Origin: a virus | DNA: 53,478 nt | IMG/VR virus record: IMGVR_UViG_3300035698_003099 | Location: 1 to 53,478 of that record | Strand: one strand, 5' to 3' | Part shown: positions 1 to 8,662 of the stretch, in pieces | Layout: each line of letters begins with the position of its first letter | Numbering within the stretch: position 1 is the first letter of the stretch | Made by a program: the position numbers and the translations under genes | The notes under the pieces: model-generated | The model's database searches: none | What the model was told of the DNA's origin: nothing | What the model saw: the letters and a program-made list of their open reading frames with translations, nothing else

Positions 1-1
1 A

Positions 2-154
2 TATATGTATGTTGGAGATAAGTCAGTAAACTCAAATAAAGATGGTGAAGTATCGGATACAGAAAAAGATACTAGAACAGAGTTTGAAAAGGTTGTAGAT
101 GATTTTGTGGCAACGCAAGGTAAATATAATACACAAGTAAAACTTCTTATTTAA
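2..154 (+). CDS. C-terminal end of an unidentified protein (cut by window edge)
   Basis: An open frame runs from the window edge to a TAA stop at 152-154. The visible 50 residues are hydrophilic and rich in Asp, Glu, Lys and Thr, with no recognisable motif. An in-frame ATG at position 5 makes a very short complete gene possible, but a truncated longer gene is more likely. It lies 15 bp before folE and is probably in the same operon. QueD or QueE, which the pathway here lacks, could be encoded further upstream, but this tail shows no feature of either. Confidence 0.5.
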   Translation, partial: YMYVGDKSVNSNKDGEVSDTEKDTRTEFEKVVDDFVATQGKYNTQVKLLI

Positions 155-169
155 TAAAATTATAATTTT

Positions 170-748
170 ATGTCTAACCACGACGCAATAATAGAGGAAA
201 GAAAATCTCTAGTAAAAAAACTATTGGATACTATCCCTGGCGAAGATTCAAGCAGAGAGGGATTGGTAGAAACACCAAAAAGAGTAGCAAAAATGTATGA
301 TGAATTATTCAGTGGCTACGAGGCAGATATTGATGTGCTATTTAAAAACAAAGTATTTTCAACTGATAACAAAAGTATGGTTATTATTAAAGATATTAAC
401 TACTGGTCACATTGTGAACACCACGTAGTACCTTTCTTTGGTAAAGTCCATATTGGGTATATTCCTGATGGGAAAGTTTTGGGGTTAAGTAAATTTGCTA
501 GACTGGTTGAAGTATTCGCCAGACGGTTACAAATTCAAGAACAACTAACCCAACAAATAGCAGATGAACTTCAAGCAAGATTAGCACCAAAAGGTTTGGC
601 TGTTCTTATTGAGGGACAACATCTATGTATGTCTATGCGTGGCATTAAAAGTCATAATGCAAAAACAATTACTACTTCTATGTATGGGGACTTCTTAGAT
701 GAAGAAGCAGTAAGAAATGAGTTCTTAAAATCTTTACAATTAAACTAA
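170..748 (+). CDS. folE: GTP cyclohydrolase I (FolE)
   Basis: FolE converts GTP to 7,8-dihydroneopterin triphosphate, the first step towards folate and towards 7-deazaguanines (preQ0, queuosine, archaeosine). The 192-residue product has full family length. The zinc ligands are visible as Cys82 and His85 in the HCEHH motif and Cys153 in HLCMSMRG. The conserved core around [13 protein letters not shown] and the segment [12 protein letters not shown] are intact, so the enzyme should be active. The ATG follows an A/T-rich leader without Shine-Dalgarno. The QueC fusion starts 8 bp downstream, which places FolE in a deazaguanine pathway rather than folate synthesis. Confidence 0.96.
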   Translation: MSNHDAIIEERKSLVKKLLDTIPGEDSSREGLVETPKRVAKMYDELFSGYEADIDVLFKNKVFSTDNKSMVIIKDINYWSHCEHHVVPFFGKVHIGYIPDGKVLGLSKFARLVEVFARRLQIQEQLTQQIADELQARLAPKGLAVLIEGQHLCMSMRGIKSHNAKTITTSMYGDFLDEEAVRNEFLKSLQLN

Positions 749-755
749 AAATTTT

Positions 756-2204
756 ATGTGTAGTATAAGTGGTTTTATAAAAACACCAAAACAAACTATT
801 AGCAAAAGTTTATTAACAAATATTCTTAGCAACGCCTCAAGCAGAGGAAGAGATAGTTTTGGTATGTTTTCAGTAAGATATAATCTTCAATCAAATAATA
901 ATACTTTTGTTATTGGAACAGAGCAAAAGACAGTAGACAAAGAAAAAATAGTTTCAGAGCAATATATAAAAGAGATTATTACAAAGCTTGATGAGAATGA
1001 TGACCATATAGGGATAGCTAATCATAGGGCAGAACCTACAACTGAATTTGTAGTTGATAAAAAAGAAAGAGATGTTCAACCATTCTCAGATAAGAGTAAA
1101 AGATTTTTTGTAGCTCATAATGGCGTGATAGCAAATGACAAAGAGTTGAAAGAAAAATATAATTTAGAAACAGAAACAAATATAGACACAGCAGTTATAC
1201 CTGAATTATTGGCAAAAAAATTAGATGGGGTAACCGAGAACACTTTTGAGAAGATTAAAGAAATATTCCAAAAAGAAATAAAGGGTTCTTACGCAATAGC
1301 AATCTATGATGTTGAAAATCCAGACGATTTAATTTTATTAAATAATTATAAACCTTTAGCATTGCTAAGGGGAACAGACACAGCATATTTTACTTCTCTA
1401 AGTTCTTTCTTCAATAATAAGACAAATGGTTATCAAGGTGTTACTTACATACCAGCCTATTCAGCAACAAAAATATCTATAACAGATAATGGTCTTACTT
1501 ACAGGACACAAAAATTGAGGCTTGAAAAAGAGGGGAAGAAAAAATGTTTAGTGGTTTGTTCAGGTGGGTTAGATAGTAGTGTTGTTGCTACTTATATGAA
1601 AGAGGTAAAAGGATATGATATTACTTTATTGCACTTCAAATATAAATGTAGAGCTGAGGAACAAGAAATAAAAGCAGTCAAAGATGTTGCAGAAGCTTTA
1701 GCTATGGAAGTTTTATTTGTTGAAACAGATATATTTAAAAGTGTAATTAAACATAGCCCACTCTTAGACGATAAAACTGAAGTAAAGAAAGGTGATGCTG
1801 GTGTAGAATTTGCCCACGAATGGATACCTGCTAGAAATTTGATTATGTTATCAATGGCAACAGGAATAGCAGAGGCACAAGGATTTGATGTAATTGCTTT
1901 AGGAAATAACTTGGAAGAGTCTGGTGCTTATCCTGACAATGAAGAGATATTTATTGAAAAGTTTGCTGAGATTTTACCCTTTGCCGTAAATGTTGATAAA
2001 GAAGTAAAAATTGAAATGCCCGTGGGTAATTTAATGAAACACGAAATAGTAAAATTAGGTATTGATTTAAAAGCCCCACTAGACAAGACTTGGAGTTGCT
2101 ATGAGGCAGGAGAAAAACATTGTGGAGAATGTGGACCTTGTAGAATGAGGAAAGTAGGCTTTCAGATGAATAATACACCTGAAGTAATTGACTATGAAAA
2201 ATAA
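756..2204 (+). CDS. queC: Class II glutamine amidotransferase-QueC fusion (Gat-QueC)
   Basis: Residues 1 to about 250 form an Ntn-type class II glutamine amidotransferase with the nucleophile Cys2 exposed after Met removal; RGRDSFGM, ANHRAEPT and VAHNGVIAND are typical active-site segments. Residues from about 262 are QueC (7-cyano-7-deazaguanine synthase) with the PP-loop SGGLDSS at 269-275 and four zinc cysteines at 448, 456, 459 and 462. QueC makes preQ0 from CDG. Gat-QueC fusions are known from archaea and from phages such as Enterobacteria phage 9g, where they are linked to archaeosine-type (amidine) bases. Here the fusion suggests a product beyond plain preQ0. The stop overlaps the next gene by 11 bp, indicating translational coupling. 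Confidence 0.93.
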   Translation: MCSISGFIKTPKQTISKSLLTNILSNASSRGRDSFGMFSVRYNLQSNNNTFVIGTEQKTVDKEKIVSEQYIKEIITKLDENDDHIGIANHRAEPTTEFVVDKKERDVQPFSDKSKRFFVAHNGVIANDKELKEKYNLETETNIDTAVIPELLAKKLDGVTENTFEKIKEIFQKEIKGSYAIAIYDVENPDDLILLNNYKPLALLRGTDTAYFTSLSSFFNNKTNGYQGVTYIPAYSATKISITDNGLTYRTQKLRLEKEGKKKCLVVCSGGLDSSVVATYMKEVKGYDITLLHFKYKCRAEEQEIKAVKDVAEALAMEVLFVETDIFKSVIKHSPLLDDKTEVKKGDAGVEFAHEWIPARNLIMLSMATGIAEAQGFDVIALGNNLEESGAYPDNEEIFIEKFAEILPFAVNVDKEVKIEMPVGNLMKHEIVKLGIDLKAPLDKTWSCYEAGEKHCGECGPCRMRKVGFQMNNTPEVIDYEK

Positions 2205-3009
2205 AAAAACAGTTTTAATAGTAGGAATAGGTGGCGTTGGTAAAGAACATATCAAAGCTGCCTATTCACTTGGGTTAAATATTATTGGTGTTGATAATAG
2301 TGTAGATGTTGAATTTGCATACCAAAGATATTTTAAAAGAGGAGAGATAACAAACCAATGGGCAGATGTGGTTGATAGATTTCCAATAAAAGAATTTCCT
2401 ATTTATTCTAGTATTGAAGAGGTGGAAGAAGATTATGACTTTGTTGTAATAGCTACACCAACCTCAACTCACAAACCAATATTCCTAAGTCTACCTGAAG
2501 ACAAGCCTAAGCTAATTGAAAAACCTATGGGCTTTAGGACAATAGATGAGAATGTATTTTGTGGGTATATGTATTTATATCAAACAGGAATAAAAGGAAA
2601 ATTTAAAAAAAGAGATACCGAACACAATTTCACTATGGTTGTTGATGACCATTATAACACTAAAGAATGGCGTTCAGGGCAAATTACAGGAGATTTATTT
2701 TCCCACTTATTATCTTTATATGTTTATATAACAAATGATACAAAGATTAAACTAACAGGGTGTATTAAAACTAAAAATTCTTTCATTGTACAGGGTTTTA
2801 GTGAGAAGTGGGGTAATATTGCATTTACTGGATTATATGGACAGACAGGTCAAAATCTTACAATAGATGGCAGTCCAGTAGTAGTTGATTACTCTAATTT
2901 GTTCAAGAAGCAATTAAAAGACCTTAAAAAAGGAAAACACAAATTATCTAATAAACAGTTAAATTTTATAGAATCTTATGTTGAGGATATTACTAGCTCC
3001 CGAATATAA
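2194..3009 (+). CDS. Gfo/Idh/MocA-like NAD(P)-dependent oxidoreductase
   Basis: The N-terminus carries a Rossmann dinucleotide-binding signature, VLIVGIGGVGKEH (residues 7-19), followed by VVIATPTSTH and the EKP motif (LIEKPMGF) characteristic of the Gfo/Idh/MocA family. These enzymes oxidise, reduce or epimerise sugars and cyclitols. At 271 residues it is shorter than the usual 330-350, so the C-terminal substrate domain is reduced. I chose ATG 2194, which overlaps the queC stop, over an upstream TTG at 2188. Its position inside the deazaguanine operon is unexpected. It may act on a nucleotide sugar for the following glycosyltransferase, or on the modified base itself. Confidence 0.78.
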   Translation: MKNKKTVLIVGIGGVGKEHIKAAYSLGLNIIGVDNSVDVEFAYQRYFKRGEITNQWADVVDRFPIKEFPIYSSIEEVEEDYDFVVIATPTSTHKPIFLSLPEDKPKLIEKPMGFRTIDENVFCGYMYLYQTGIKGKFKKRDTEHNFTMVVDDHYNTKEWRSGQITGDLFSHLLSLYVYITNDTKIKLTGCIKTKNSFIVQGFSEKWGNIAFTGLYGQTGQNLTIDGSPVVVDYSNLFKKQLKDLKKGKHKLSNKQLNFIESYVEDITSSRI

Positions 3010-4057
3010 AGGGAGACCCGAGGTGCATATAAATAAAGAAGTATTAAAAGCTGCTAAAGAAAGAATGGTAACAGATAGTGATTTTGATTACACTATTTAC
3101 AAATGTAGCGAAGAGCCACTTGAATTAAAAAAAGTTGGTGTTTGTTATAATTATGATGAAGCAGTACAAAATCAAAACAAACAATTTGGTGAGTTCTTAA
3201 AAGATTATGAAGATGGTGATGATATATTATTTTTAGAAGCTTTCAATCCAGCTATAATTTCATTGTGGTTGATGGATAAGAAGCCTAGAAAAGTTGGAGC
3301 ACTATTCCATTCTAGTGTAGAAATTGAAGCTGATTACTTACACGATATAAGGGGAATGTTAAATTTCCAAAGAGGTGTTCTTGATGCTATTGATTTTATA
3401 TTTTGTGCCACAGACCACTTAAAAAATGAATTGATAGGAAAAAATCCACTTGGAAGCACAGCAAATATTTATAAAATTGGTTTACCTTTTAACCCAGATG
3501 AGGGTGTTTATGTTGGTGGTAGAGAAACAGTAAAAGAAAATGTTGTTGTGTTCAATCATAGATGGGAGTTTGATAAGAACCCAGATATATTTATTGACTT
3601 TGCTGTTAAGTCATTAGACAGAGAATTAAAAACTAAATTTAGGTTGTTAACTCCAACACAGAATGTAGCTGACAGAGCAGTAAAAGATTATGAACACGCA
3701 CTATCAGAATTAAATTCACACTATGCAGAAGATAAAGAAAGCAATTTTGAAGTAGTAGTTTGTGATAGTAAAGAAAAATATTTTAATGAATTGGCAAAAG
3801 CTAAATTTCAATTCGCTTGTGCTGATTTGGAAACTTTTGGCTATTCAGTAATTGAGGGTGTAGCTATGGGAGCAATACCAATCTTAAATAAAATGCCTTG
3901 TTATGAAGAAATTTATCCTGAGAAATGTTTGTTTGATTTAAAAGATAAACATTACCCATTCCATCTATTAGAAGAAGACTACAAACTAGATTCAAATTTA
4001 GTAAACAGAGTTAGATGGTATAAGCGTTCAGGAAACAGGTTAATAAGTATGTTCTAA
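2978..4057 (+). CDS. GT-B fold glycosyltransferase (GT4-like)
   Basis: The 359-residue product has a GT-B pattern. The segment VVFNHRWEFDKNPDIFIDFA (around 190-210) opens the C-terminal nucleotide-sugar domain, and DLETFGYSVIEGVAMGAIPIL (around 290-310) matches the E-x7-E donor-binding region of GT4-like enzymes. It overlaps the oxidoreductase by 32 bp and ends 2 bp before the DpdA-like gene, so all three are translated together. Donor and acceptor cannot be read from the sequence. The context allows modified DNA bases, host surface glycans or virion proteins as acceptor. Confidence 0.75.
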   Translation: MLRILLAPEYKGRPEVHINKEVLKAAKERMVTDSDFDYTIYKCSEEPLELKKVGVCYNYDEAVQNQNKQFGEFLKDYEDGDDILFLEAFNPAIISLWLMDKKPRKVGALFHSSVEIEADYLHDIRGMLNFQRGVLDAIDFIFCATDHLKNELIGKNPLGSTANIYKIGLPFNPDEGVYVGGRETVKENVVVFNHRWEFDKNPDIFIDFAVKSLDRELKTKFRLLTPTQNVADRAVKDYEHALSELNSHYAEDKESNFEVVVCDSKEKYFNELAKAKFQFACADLETFGYSVIEGVAMGAIPILNKMPCYEEIYPEKCLFDLKDKHYPFHLLEEDYKLDSNLVNRVRWYKRSGNRLISMF

Positions 4058-4059
4058 TT

Positions 4060-4965
4060 ATGAAATTATTTTTAGTAGCATCAGGCTTAGATGCAGAAAA
4101 CAGAGAAGCATTAGTACAAGCAGGTCATAAGAATGTGTTGGCTAGTTTTTATTATCTAAGAAACAAAAAGCCAGAGAGAGTAGAAGAAGCTATGAAATGG
4201 GTTAAAGACAATAATATAAATTTATTCCTTGACTCTGGTGCTTTTTCATACAGAACATCTGAGGCTTTTGGTAAATTAACCAAACAAGAGAAACTTGTAG
4301 CTGTGGATAAATATGTGGATAAGTATGTAAAATTTGTGGATAAGTGGTATGACTACTTTTCAGTTTACGCTGAATTAGACATTGACCCAATGATTCCTTT
4401 TAGTGAAGTAAAGGCACTTAGAAACAGATTCCCAGCGAATAGATTGGCTAAAATGTCACCTGTTCATCACCCTGCTACTAGAACAAGACAAGACTTTATA
4501 GATGATTGCAAAAATTTTAAGTTTATAAGTTTTGGTACTGATGATGATATATTTAATAATAGTGGTGTTTCTTCAGATTATTACGCTCCCTATGTTAGAC
4601 ATTGCTATGAGAATGGTAATAAATTCCATTGCTTTGCAAAAATAGACCACAAGGTAATATCAAACGTACCCGTTTACTCTGCTGATAGTTCTACTTGGTT
4701 GTCGGCAAACAAATTTGGGCATATTTATTTCTTTGATAGACAAAAATCAAAACTTAGGACGTTCTGGTACAAAGATATAAAAGCGTTCAAGAAAAATATA
4801 CACAAATTACAATCCATAGATAAAGGCTACAGAAAAATTTATAATGATTTTACTGCAGAGAAAAGAGATACTAGAGTTTATAGACTTATTATCAATGCTA
4901 TGGCATATCACGAGTACGAAGCATACTTAACAAAGCTATGGGAAACACGTGGAATAAAATTCTAA
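4060..4965 (+). CDS. dpdA: DpdA-like 7-deazaguanine DNA transglycosylase (TGT superfamily)
   Basis: The 301-residue protein has features of phage DpdA relatives of tRNA-guanine transglycosylase. LFLDSGAFS places Asp58 where the TIM-barrel family has a catalytic Asp, and VPVYSADSSTW offers a second Asp (209) after a repeat of the barrel pattern. In between are AELDIDP (106-110) and SPVHHP. DpdA exchanges guanine in DNA for preQ0 or a derivative. Presence downstream of folE and gat-queC strongly supports this role. Assignment rests on motif resemblance and context, not alignment. The region around 4308-4345 encodes a short internal repeat of KYVDKYVKFVDKW type. The stop codon overlaps the first dispersed palindrome. 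Confidence 0.72.
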   Translation: MKLFLVASGLDAENREALVQAGHKNVLASFYYLRNKKPERVEEAMKWVKDNNINLFLDSGAFSYRTSEAFGKLTKQEKLVAVDKYVDKYVKFVDKWYDYFSVYAELDIDPMIPFSEVKALRNRFPANRLAKMSPVHHPATRTRQDFIDDCKNFKFISFGTDDDIFNNSGVSSDYYAPYVRHCYENGNKFHCFAKIDHKVISNVPVYSADSSTWLSANKFGHIYFFDRQKSKLRTFWYKDIKAFKKNIHKLQSIDKGYRKIYNDFTAEKRDTRVYRLIINAMAYHEYEAYLTKLWETRGIKF

Positions 4966-4984
4966 CCTAAAATGTATTTTAGGT
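4965..4984. repeat. Dispersed 20-bp palindrome, copy 1
   Basis: ACCTAAAATGTATTTTAGGT has perfect 9-bp arms around a GT centre. It begins at the last base of the dpdA stop and ends 24 bp before the parB-like start. A TATAAT follows at 4999-5004, so a -35 box at the usual distance would fall inside the right arm. This suits an operator or activator site for the ParB-like gene, or a partition site. Confidence 0.85.
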
Positions 4985-5008
4985 CATAACTAATTAAATA
5001 TAATCACT

Positions 5009-5809
5009 ATGTCAGAACATCTATTACCAGAGGTTATTGATTTGGACAAAGTAGAGCCAAATGTATATAACCCAAACAAAATGGACAAAGCTAAATTTGA
5101 GTCCCTAAAAATAAATATTGAAAAATTTGGCTTCTTTATGCCAATTATAGTAAGAGCAAATGAAGAGAAGACAGGCTTCTATACTATTATTGATGGAGAG
5201 CATAGATGGCGTGCTTTATGCGAGGTAGGAAAGTTTGAAACTATACCTGCATACAAAGTAGTAACAAAAGAAGATGAGGCAAAAGCAAAAACATTATCAA
5301 TGAACCACCTAAGAGGAGAGATGGAAAATATTGGGGTTGCAAACATAGTGGCAGAGTTGCTACAAACAATGTCAATCCAAGAGGTAGAAGAATGGACTGG
5401 TTACACAGAACAAGAAGTTATCAATTACAGAGAGCTTATAGAATTTGATTTTGATAAGTATGAAAAATTGGACGTGGGTGATGATGCTGATTTATCAGAA
5501 GCAATGGGTGATGATGCTCAAATGTCAGATACACCTGTAAAAACATTGACTATATTATTATCTCAATCACAGGCTGACTTGTATGATAGAGCTAAAAAGT
5601 TTTTGCCCAATGGAACATCTAAAGATGATGACCAAGTATGCTTTATTGCAATACTAAAAAGGTTTGCAGAAGTCTATGGAGAAGACTCTTCAGAAGTAGA
5701 GGATATAATAACAAAGATTGATAAGCCAGAAGAAGAAAAAATTGGCGGAGTGGAAGAACCTTTGGTGGATAAAAATTTGGGCGTCGGAGGGGTTGATTTG
5801 ACTGTATGA
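5009..5809 (+). CDS. ParB/Srx-like N-terminal domain protein
   Basis: Residues 1 to about 95 show the ParB N-terminal fold: VEPNVYNPNKM, GFFMPIIVRAN, then DGEHRWRALCEVG, the counterpart of the GERRxRA CTP-binding box of ParB. Residues about 105-145 (AELLQTMSIQEVEEWTGYTEQEV) resemble a helix-turn-helix. The acidic C-terminal third is unlike chromosomal ParB. Phage ParB-like proteins near terminase genes can be DNA-binding factors, CTP-dependent clamps or nucleases, and no function is certain. A perfect palindrome lies directly upstream. The TGA stop overlaps the ATG of the next small gene (ATGA). Confidence 0.8.
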   Translation: MSEHLLPEVIDLDKVEPNVYNPNKMDKAKFESLKINIEKFGFFMPIIVRANEEKTGFYTIIDGEHRWRALCEVGKFETIPAYKVVTKEDEAKAKTLSMNHLRGEMENIGVANIVAELLQTMSIQEVEEWTGYTEQEVINYRELIEFDFDKYEKLDVGDDADLSEAMGDDAQMSDTPVKTLTILLSQSQADLYDRAKKFLPNGTSKDDDQVCFIAILKRFAEVYGEDSSEVEDIITKIDKPEEEKIGGVEEPLVDKNLGVGGVDLTV

Positions 5810-5922
5810 AGAAGAAACAAAAGGTAAGTATAATACTAATAATATTACTAGCCTCTCTAACAGGATTAGTAAGTGGAATGATAGGAATAATATATGCTAT
5901 GATGTATATAGCAAAATACTAA
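5806..5922 (+). CDS. Small single-pass membrane protein (38 aa)
   Basis: The start overlaps the parB-like stop in an ATGA arrangement, which favours coupled translation. The product has a basic N-terminus (MKKKQKV) followed by one hydrophobic helix rich in Ile, Leu, Ala and Gly reaching almost to the C-terminus. It is too short for a family call. Role unknown; small membrane proteins of this type serve in exclusion or lysis timing in other phages. Confidence 0.6.
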   Translation: MKKKQKVSIILIILLASLTGLVSGMIGIIYAMMYIAKY

Positions 5923-5997
5923 AAAGGAAATTAAATAGCAATTAAATATTAAGAGAATTTGCCTAAGATTAGGTGAGTGTATAATTTAACCAATTCT

Positions 5998-6867
5998 ATG
6001 ACAGAATTTGAGGAACAATATATTGAGCCAACCTACACTCCTAGCGGTGTTGTAGTTGATAGTGTTGAGGAAATAACTACTGTTGTCTATAAAGAAAATG
6101 AAAACAACCCACCTGAACAAAAACCTGAAATAGAAAAACAAGTTGCAACTGAAGAGGTAGTGGGTGAAGAAGTAAAACCTTTTGTAGTTGAACATAGTAA
6201 TGAAGATTTAGATGATAAGACTGCTACTGTTAAGCGTGGGAGAAAAGCAGGAATAGATTTAGATAAAATTAGGGAACGAACCAAGAGAGCATATTTTATG
6301 CTTCAGATGGGAAATTCAAGAATGAGTATTTTAAATACTATCAATGCTCAAGCTGAAGAAAAGGGCTGGGGGGAGATAGGAAGAAGAGCATTAGATTTAA
6401 GCCTTTCAGAATATTCAGATAAGATTGGAACTTTATCACAAAAAGATATTTCTACTTTCCAGGAATCTGAAAGACGTATGCTTATAGACCACTTAGAGTA
6501 TTGGAGATGGAATTGTGCTAAACCCGTATATGATACAGCATTAGTAAAACCAAATGCCCAAGGTCAATTACCTACAAAAACAAAACCATTAACACCATTG
6601 GATATAGCAGCACTGGGTAGGACTGTTTTGGATATAAACAAATACATAGGAGAGTTGAAAGGTTTATCCAGTACGAATGGTAGGACGTCAGTAAATATAA
6701 ATAATTTAAATAACCAAACTAATAACGTCTATGCTAAGGGAGTTGAAGAATTACAACAAGAACGGGAAAGAAATGAAAGAGAAAATAGAGATAATAAAGA
6801 CCGAAATCCTCAAATCGACGGGAAACCAGCGGGAGTTCTTATTGACGCACTTAGAGATAATCAATAG
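5998..6867 (+). CDS. Putative terminase small subunit
   Basis: The gene directly precedes and overlaps the large terminase. The first 85 residues are acidic and low in complexity. From about residue 75 a basic stretch (KRGRKAGIDLDKIRERTKRAYFML) begins a helical region that could hold the DNA-binding helix-turn-helix, followed by charged helices to the C-terminus. Small subunits recognise the packaging site and stimulate the large subunit. I chose ATG 5998, which has the common attctATG context, over GTG 5977. The call rests on position and general character rather than a clear motif. Confidence 0.6.
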   Translation: MTEFEEQYIEPTYTPSGVVVDSVEEITTVVYKENENNPPEQKPEIEKQVATEEVVGEEVKPFVVEHSNEDLDDKTATVKRGRKAGIDLDKIRERTKRAYFMLQMGNSRMSILNTINAQAEEKGWGEIGRRALDLSLSEYSDKIGTLSQKDISTFQESERRMLIDHLEYWRWNCAKPVYDTALVKPNAQGQLPTKTKPLTPLDIAALGRTVLDINKYIGELKGLSSTNGRTSVNINNLNNQTNNVYAKGVEELQQERERNERENRDNKDRNPQIDGKPAGVLIDALRDNQ

Positions 6868-8644
6868 GAATGGTGACAGGTGGGACGATTGGGCTTTATT
6901 CCTAGATTTCTATGAAAATATACACCTCTATTCTAGACCTCGTGTCGGAATAAGGACTTTTATCAATGACGATTTTTATTTGGGCATTGGCGAAGTTACT
7001 TACCCAAAGATTAAAGACTTATGCGAAGATATGATTCTTGGTCATTATTCCGAGGGAGTAGAAGTTGCTGGTATTGGTTCTGGTAAATCTTTCTCTTCAG
7101 AAATACTTGCCTGTTATGCTGCCCATCATTTACTATGTCTTAAACAAGCCCACGGTTATTACAAATTAGCACCTGATAAAGATATTGCTATTATAAATAT
7201 GGGTATTAACGCTACGCAGGCATTGTCCGTTGTATTCTCAGGTATAAAAAGTTTTATTGAGAAGTCACCCTTTTTTAAAGATTTTGAACCAAAGATTTTA
7301 AATAACACTATTAGTTTTGAAAAAGAAAAGATATTACTGTTATCAGGTAATAGTAAGTCAACTACTCCTTTGGGATATAATATTTTTTGTGGAGTATTAG
7401 ATGAAGCTGCCTTTTTTATGGACACAGAGAATAAGTCCGTGGCAGAAGAGATTTATAATGCTTTGCAAAGACGTATTGTTTCTCGTTTTGGTTATGATGG
7501 ATTACTGATGATGATTAGCTCTCCTAGATATGTCAAAGATTTTATAATGACAAAGCTAAAAGAGTCCTACGACTTAGATTCAGTATATGGTATTAAATTA
7601 CCTACTTGTAAAATTAAGCGTAAGGAAAAACTAGATGTTGCAAACAAATTTTATTTTAATCACAGGACAGCAGAGATACTTGATACTATGCCCACTACTG
7701 GGACGGTTGATTTAATATTAGATAAAGAATTAAACCCAAGAGCAGAATGGTGGGAGATTCCAGGTGAGTTTAAGAAATCTTTTGTTCAGAACCCTGAAAA
7801 GGCAAAGCGTGATTTTGGTGCTACCCCTACTGAAACTATTGAGGGATTCTTAAAGCGTGAAATAATAGAAAAAATATTTAATAATGTTACTAGAGAAGAC
7901 CCTATACTTGAGCCAGGAGTCTATGACTTGCCAGGAGAGCCATTAAGAACAAGTTATTATATTCATATTGATTTGGCATTAAACAAGGGTGGCAAAGGTG
8001 ATTTTGCTGGTTTTGCTATGGTTCACCCAGAGGGTTATATAGAAGATGAAGAAACTGGCGATAAAGAATTAAAAGTCTTTGTTGATTTTGTAGAGCGTAT
8101 AGGTTGTGATGAGGAAACAGGAGAGATAGACTTCTCTAAAATAAGAAAGAGAATATACCAACTAAAAGATGCTGGTTATAGTATTGCTGTAGTAACCTTT
8201 GACCAATTCCAATCAAGCGACTCCCAACAAATACTAAAGAAGAGAGGAATAAGAAGCGACCTACTTTCTGTTGATAGAACTATTACTCCCTATGACACAC
8301 TTAAAGCATTGTTATACTCAGGAAGAATTGATTTTCATAAGCAAGACAAACTAAAAGAAGAGCTATGCAATTTAGAATTGATTAGAGGTGTAAAAGTAGA
8401 CCACCCTCCCCACGGAAGTAAGGATATGGCTGATGCTTTGACTGGAGCAGTATATAATTGCGTTCAGAAATCAACTTTCTCTTCAGTTGGCGTTGCCACG
8501 GGTAATATGCAAACAATTAGTTCTCCTATACAAGAAGAGTATAGTCCATATATGGGTGCACCAAAGCCCGGTTCTCCTATTGAAGACAGAATTAAATATT
8601 ATGACCACTTAGAGTCATTAAAAAATAAAGGCTTATTAGATTAA
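6773..8644 (+). CDS. terL: Terminase large subunit
   Basis: This is the packaging ATPase-nuclease. The ATPase domain has a Walker A-type segment VAGIGSGKSFSSE (around 105-117) and a Walker B CGVLDEAAFF (around 215). The nuclease domain shows acidic residues in YIHIDLALNKGGKGDFAG, in AVVTFDQFQSSDSQQ, and the final GSKDMADALTGAVY. Full length of about 623 residues fits the family. ATG 6773 gives a 95-bp overlap with the preceding gene; an upstream ATG at 6731 would lengthen the overlap. The true start could also lie downstream. Domains are complete, so packaging should work by the standard headful or cos mechanism. Confidence 0.95.
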   Translation: MKEKIEIIKTEILKSTGNQREFLLTHLEIINRNGDRWDDWALFLDFYENIHLYSRPRVGIRTFINDDFYLGIGEVTYPKIKDLCEDMILGHYSEGVEVAGIGSGKSFSSEILACYAAHHLLCLKQAHGYYKLAPDKDIAIINMGINATQALSVVFSGIKSFIEKSPFFKDFEPKILNNTISFEKEKILLLSGNSKSTTPLGYNIFCGVLDEAAFFMDTENKSVAEEIYNALQRRIVSRFGYDGLLMMISSPRYVKDFIMTKLKESYDLDSVYGIKLPTCKIKRKEKLDVANKFYFNHRTAEILDTMPTTGTVDLILDKELNPRAEWWEIPGEFKKSFVQNPEKAKRDFGATPTETIEGFLKREIIEKIFNNVTREDPILEPGVYDLPGEPLRTSYYIHIDLALNKGGKGDFAGFAMVHPEGYIEDEETGDKELKVFVDFVERIGCDEETGEIDFSKIRKRIYQLKDAGYSIAVVTFDQFQSSDSQQILKKRGIRSDLLSVDRTITPYDTLKALLYSGRIDFHKQDKLKEELCNLELIRGVKVDHPPHGSKDMADALTGAVYNCVQKSTFSSVGVATGNMQTISSPIQEEYSPYMGAPKPGSPIEDRIKYYDHLESLKNKGLLD

Positions 8645-8662
8645 ATAATTAAATAGATTAGT

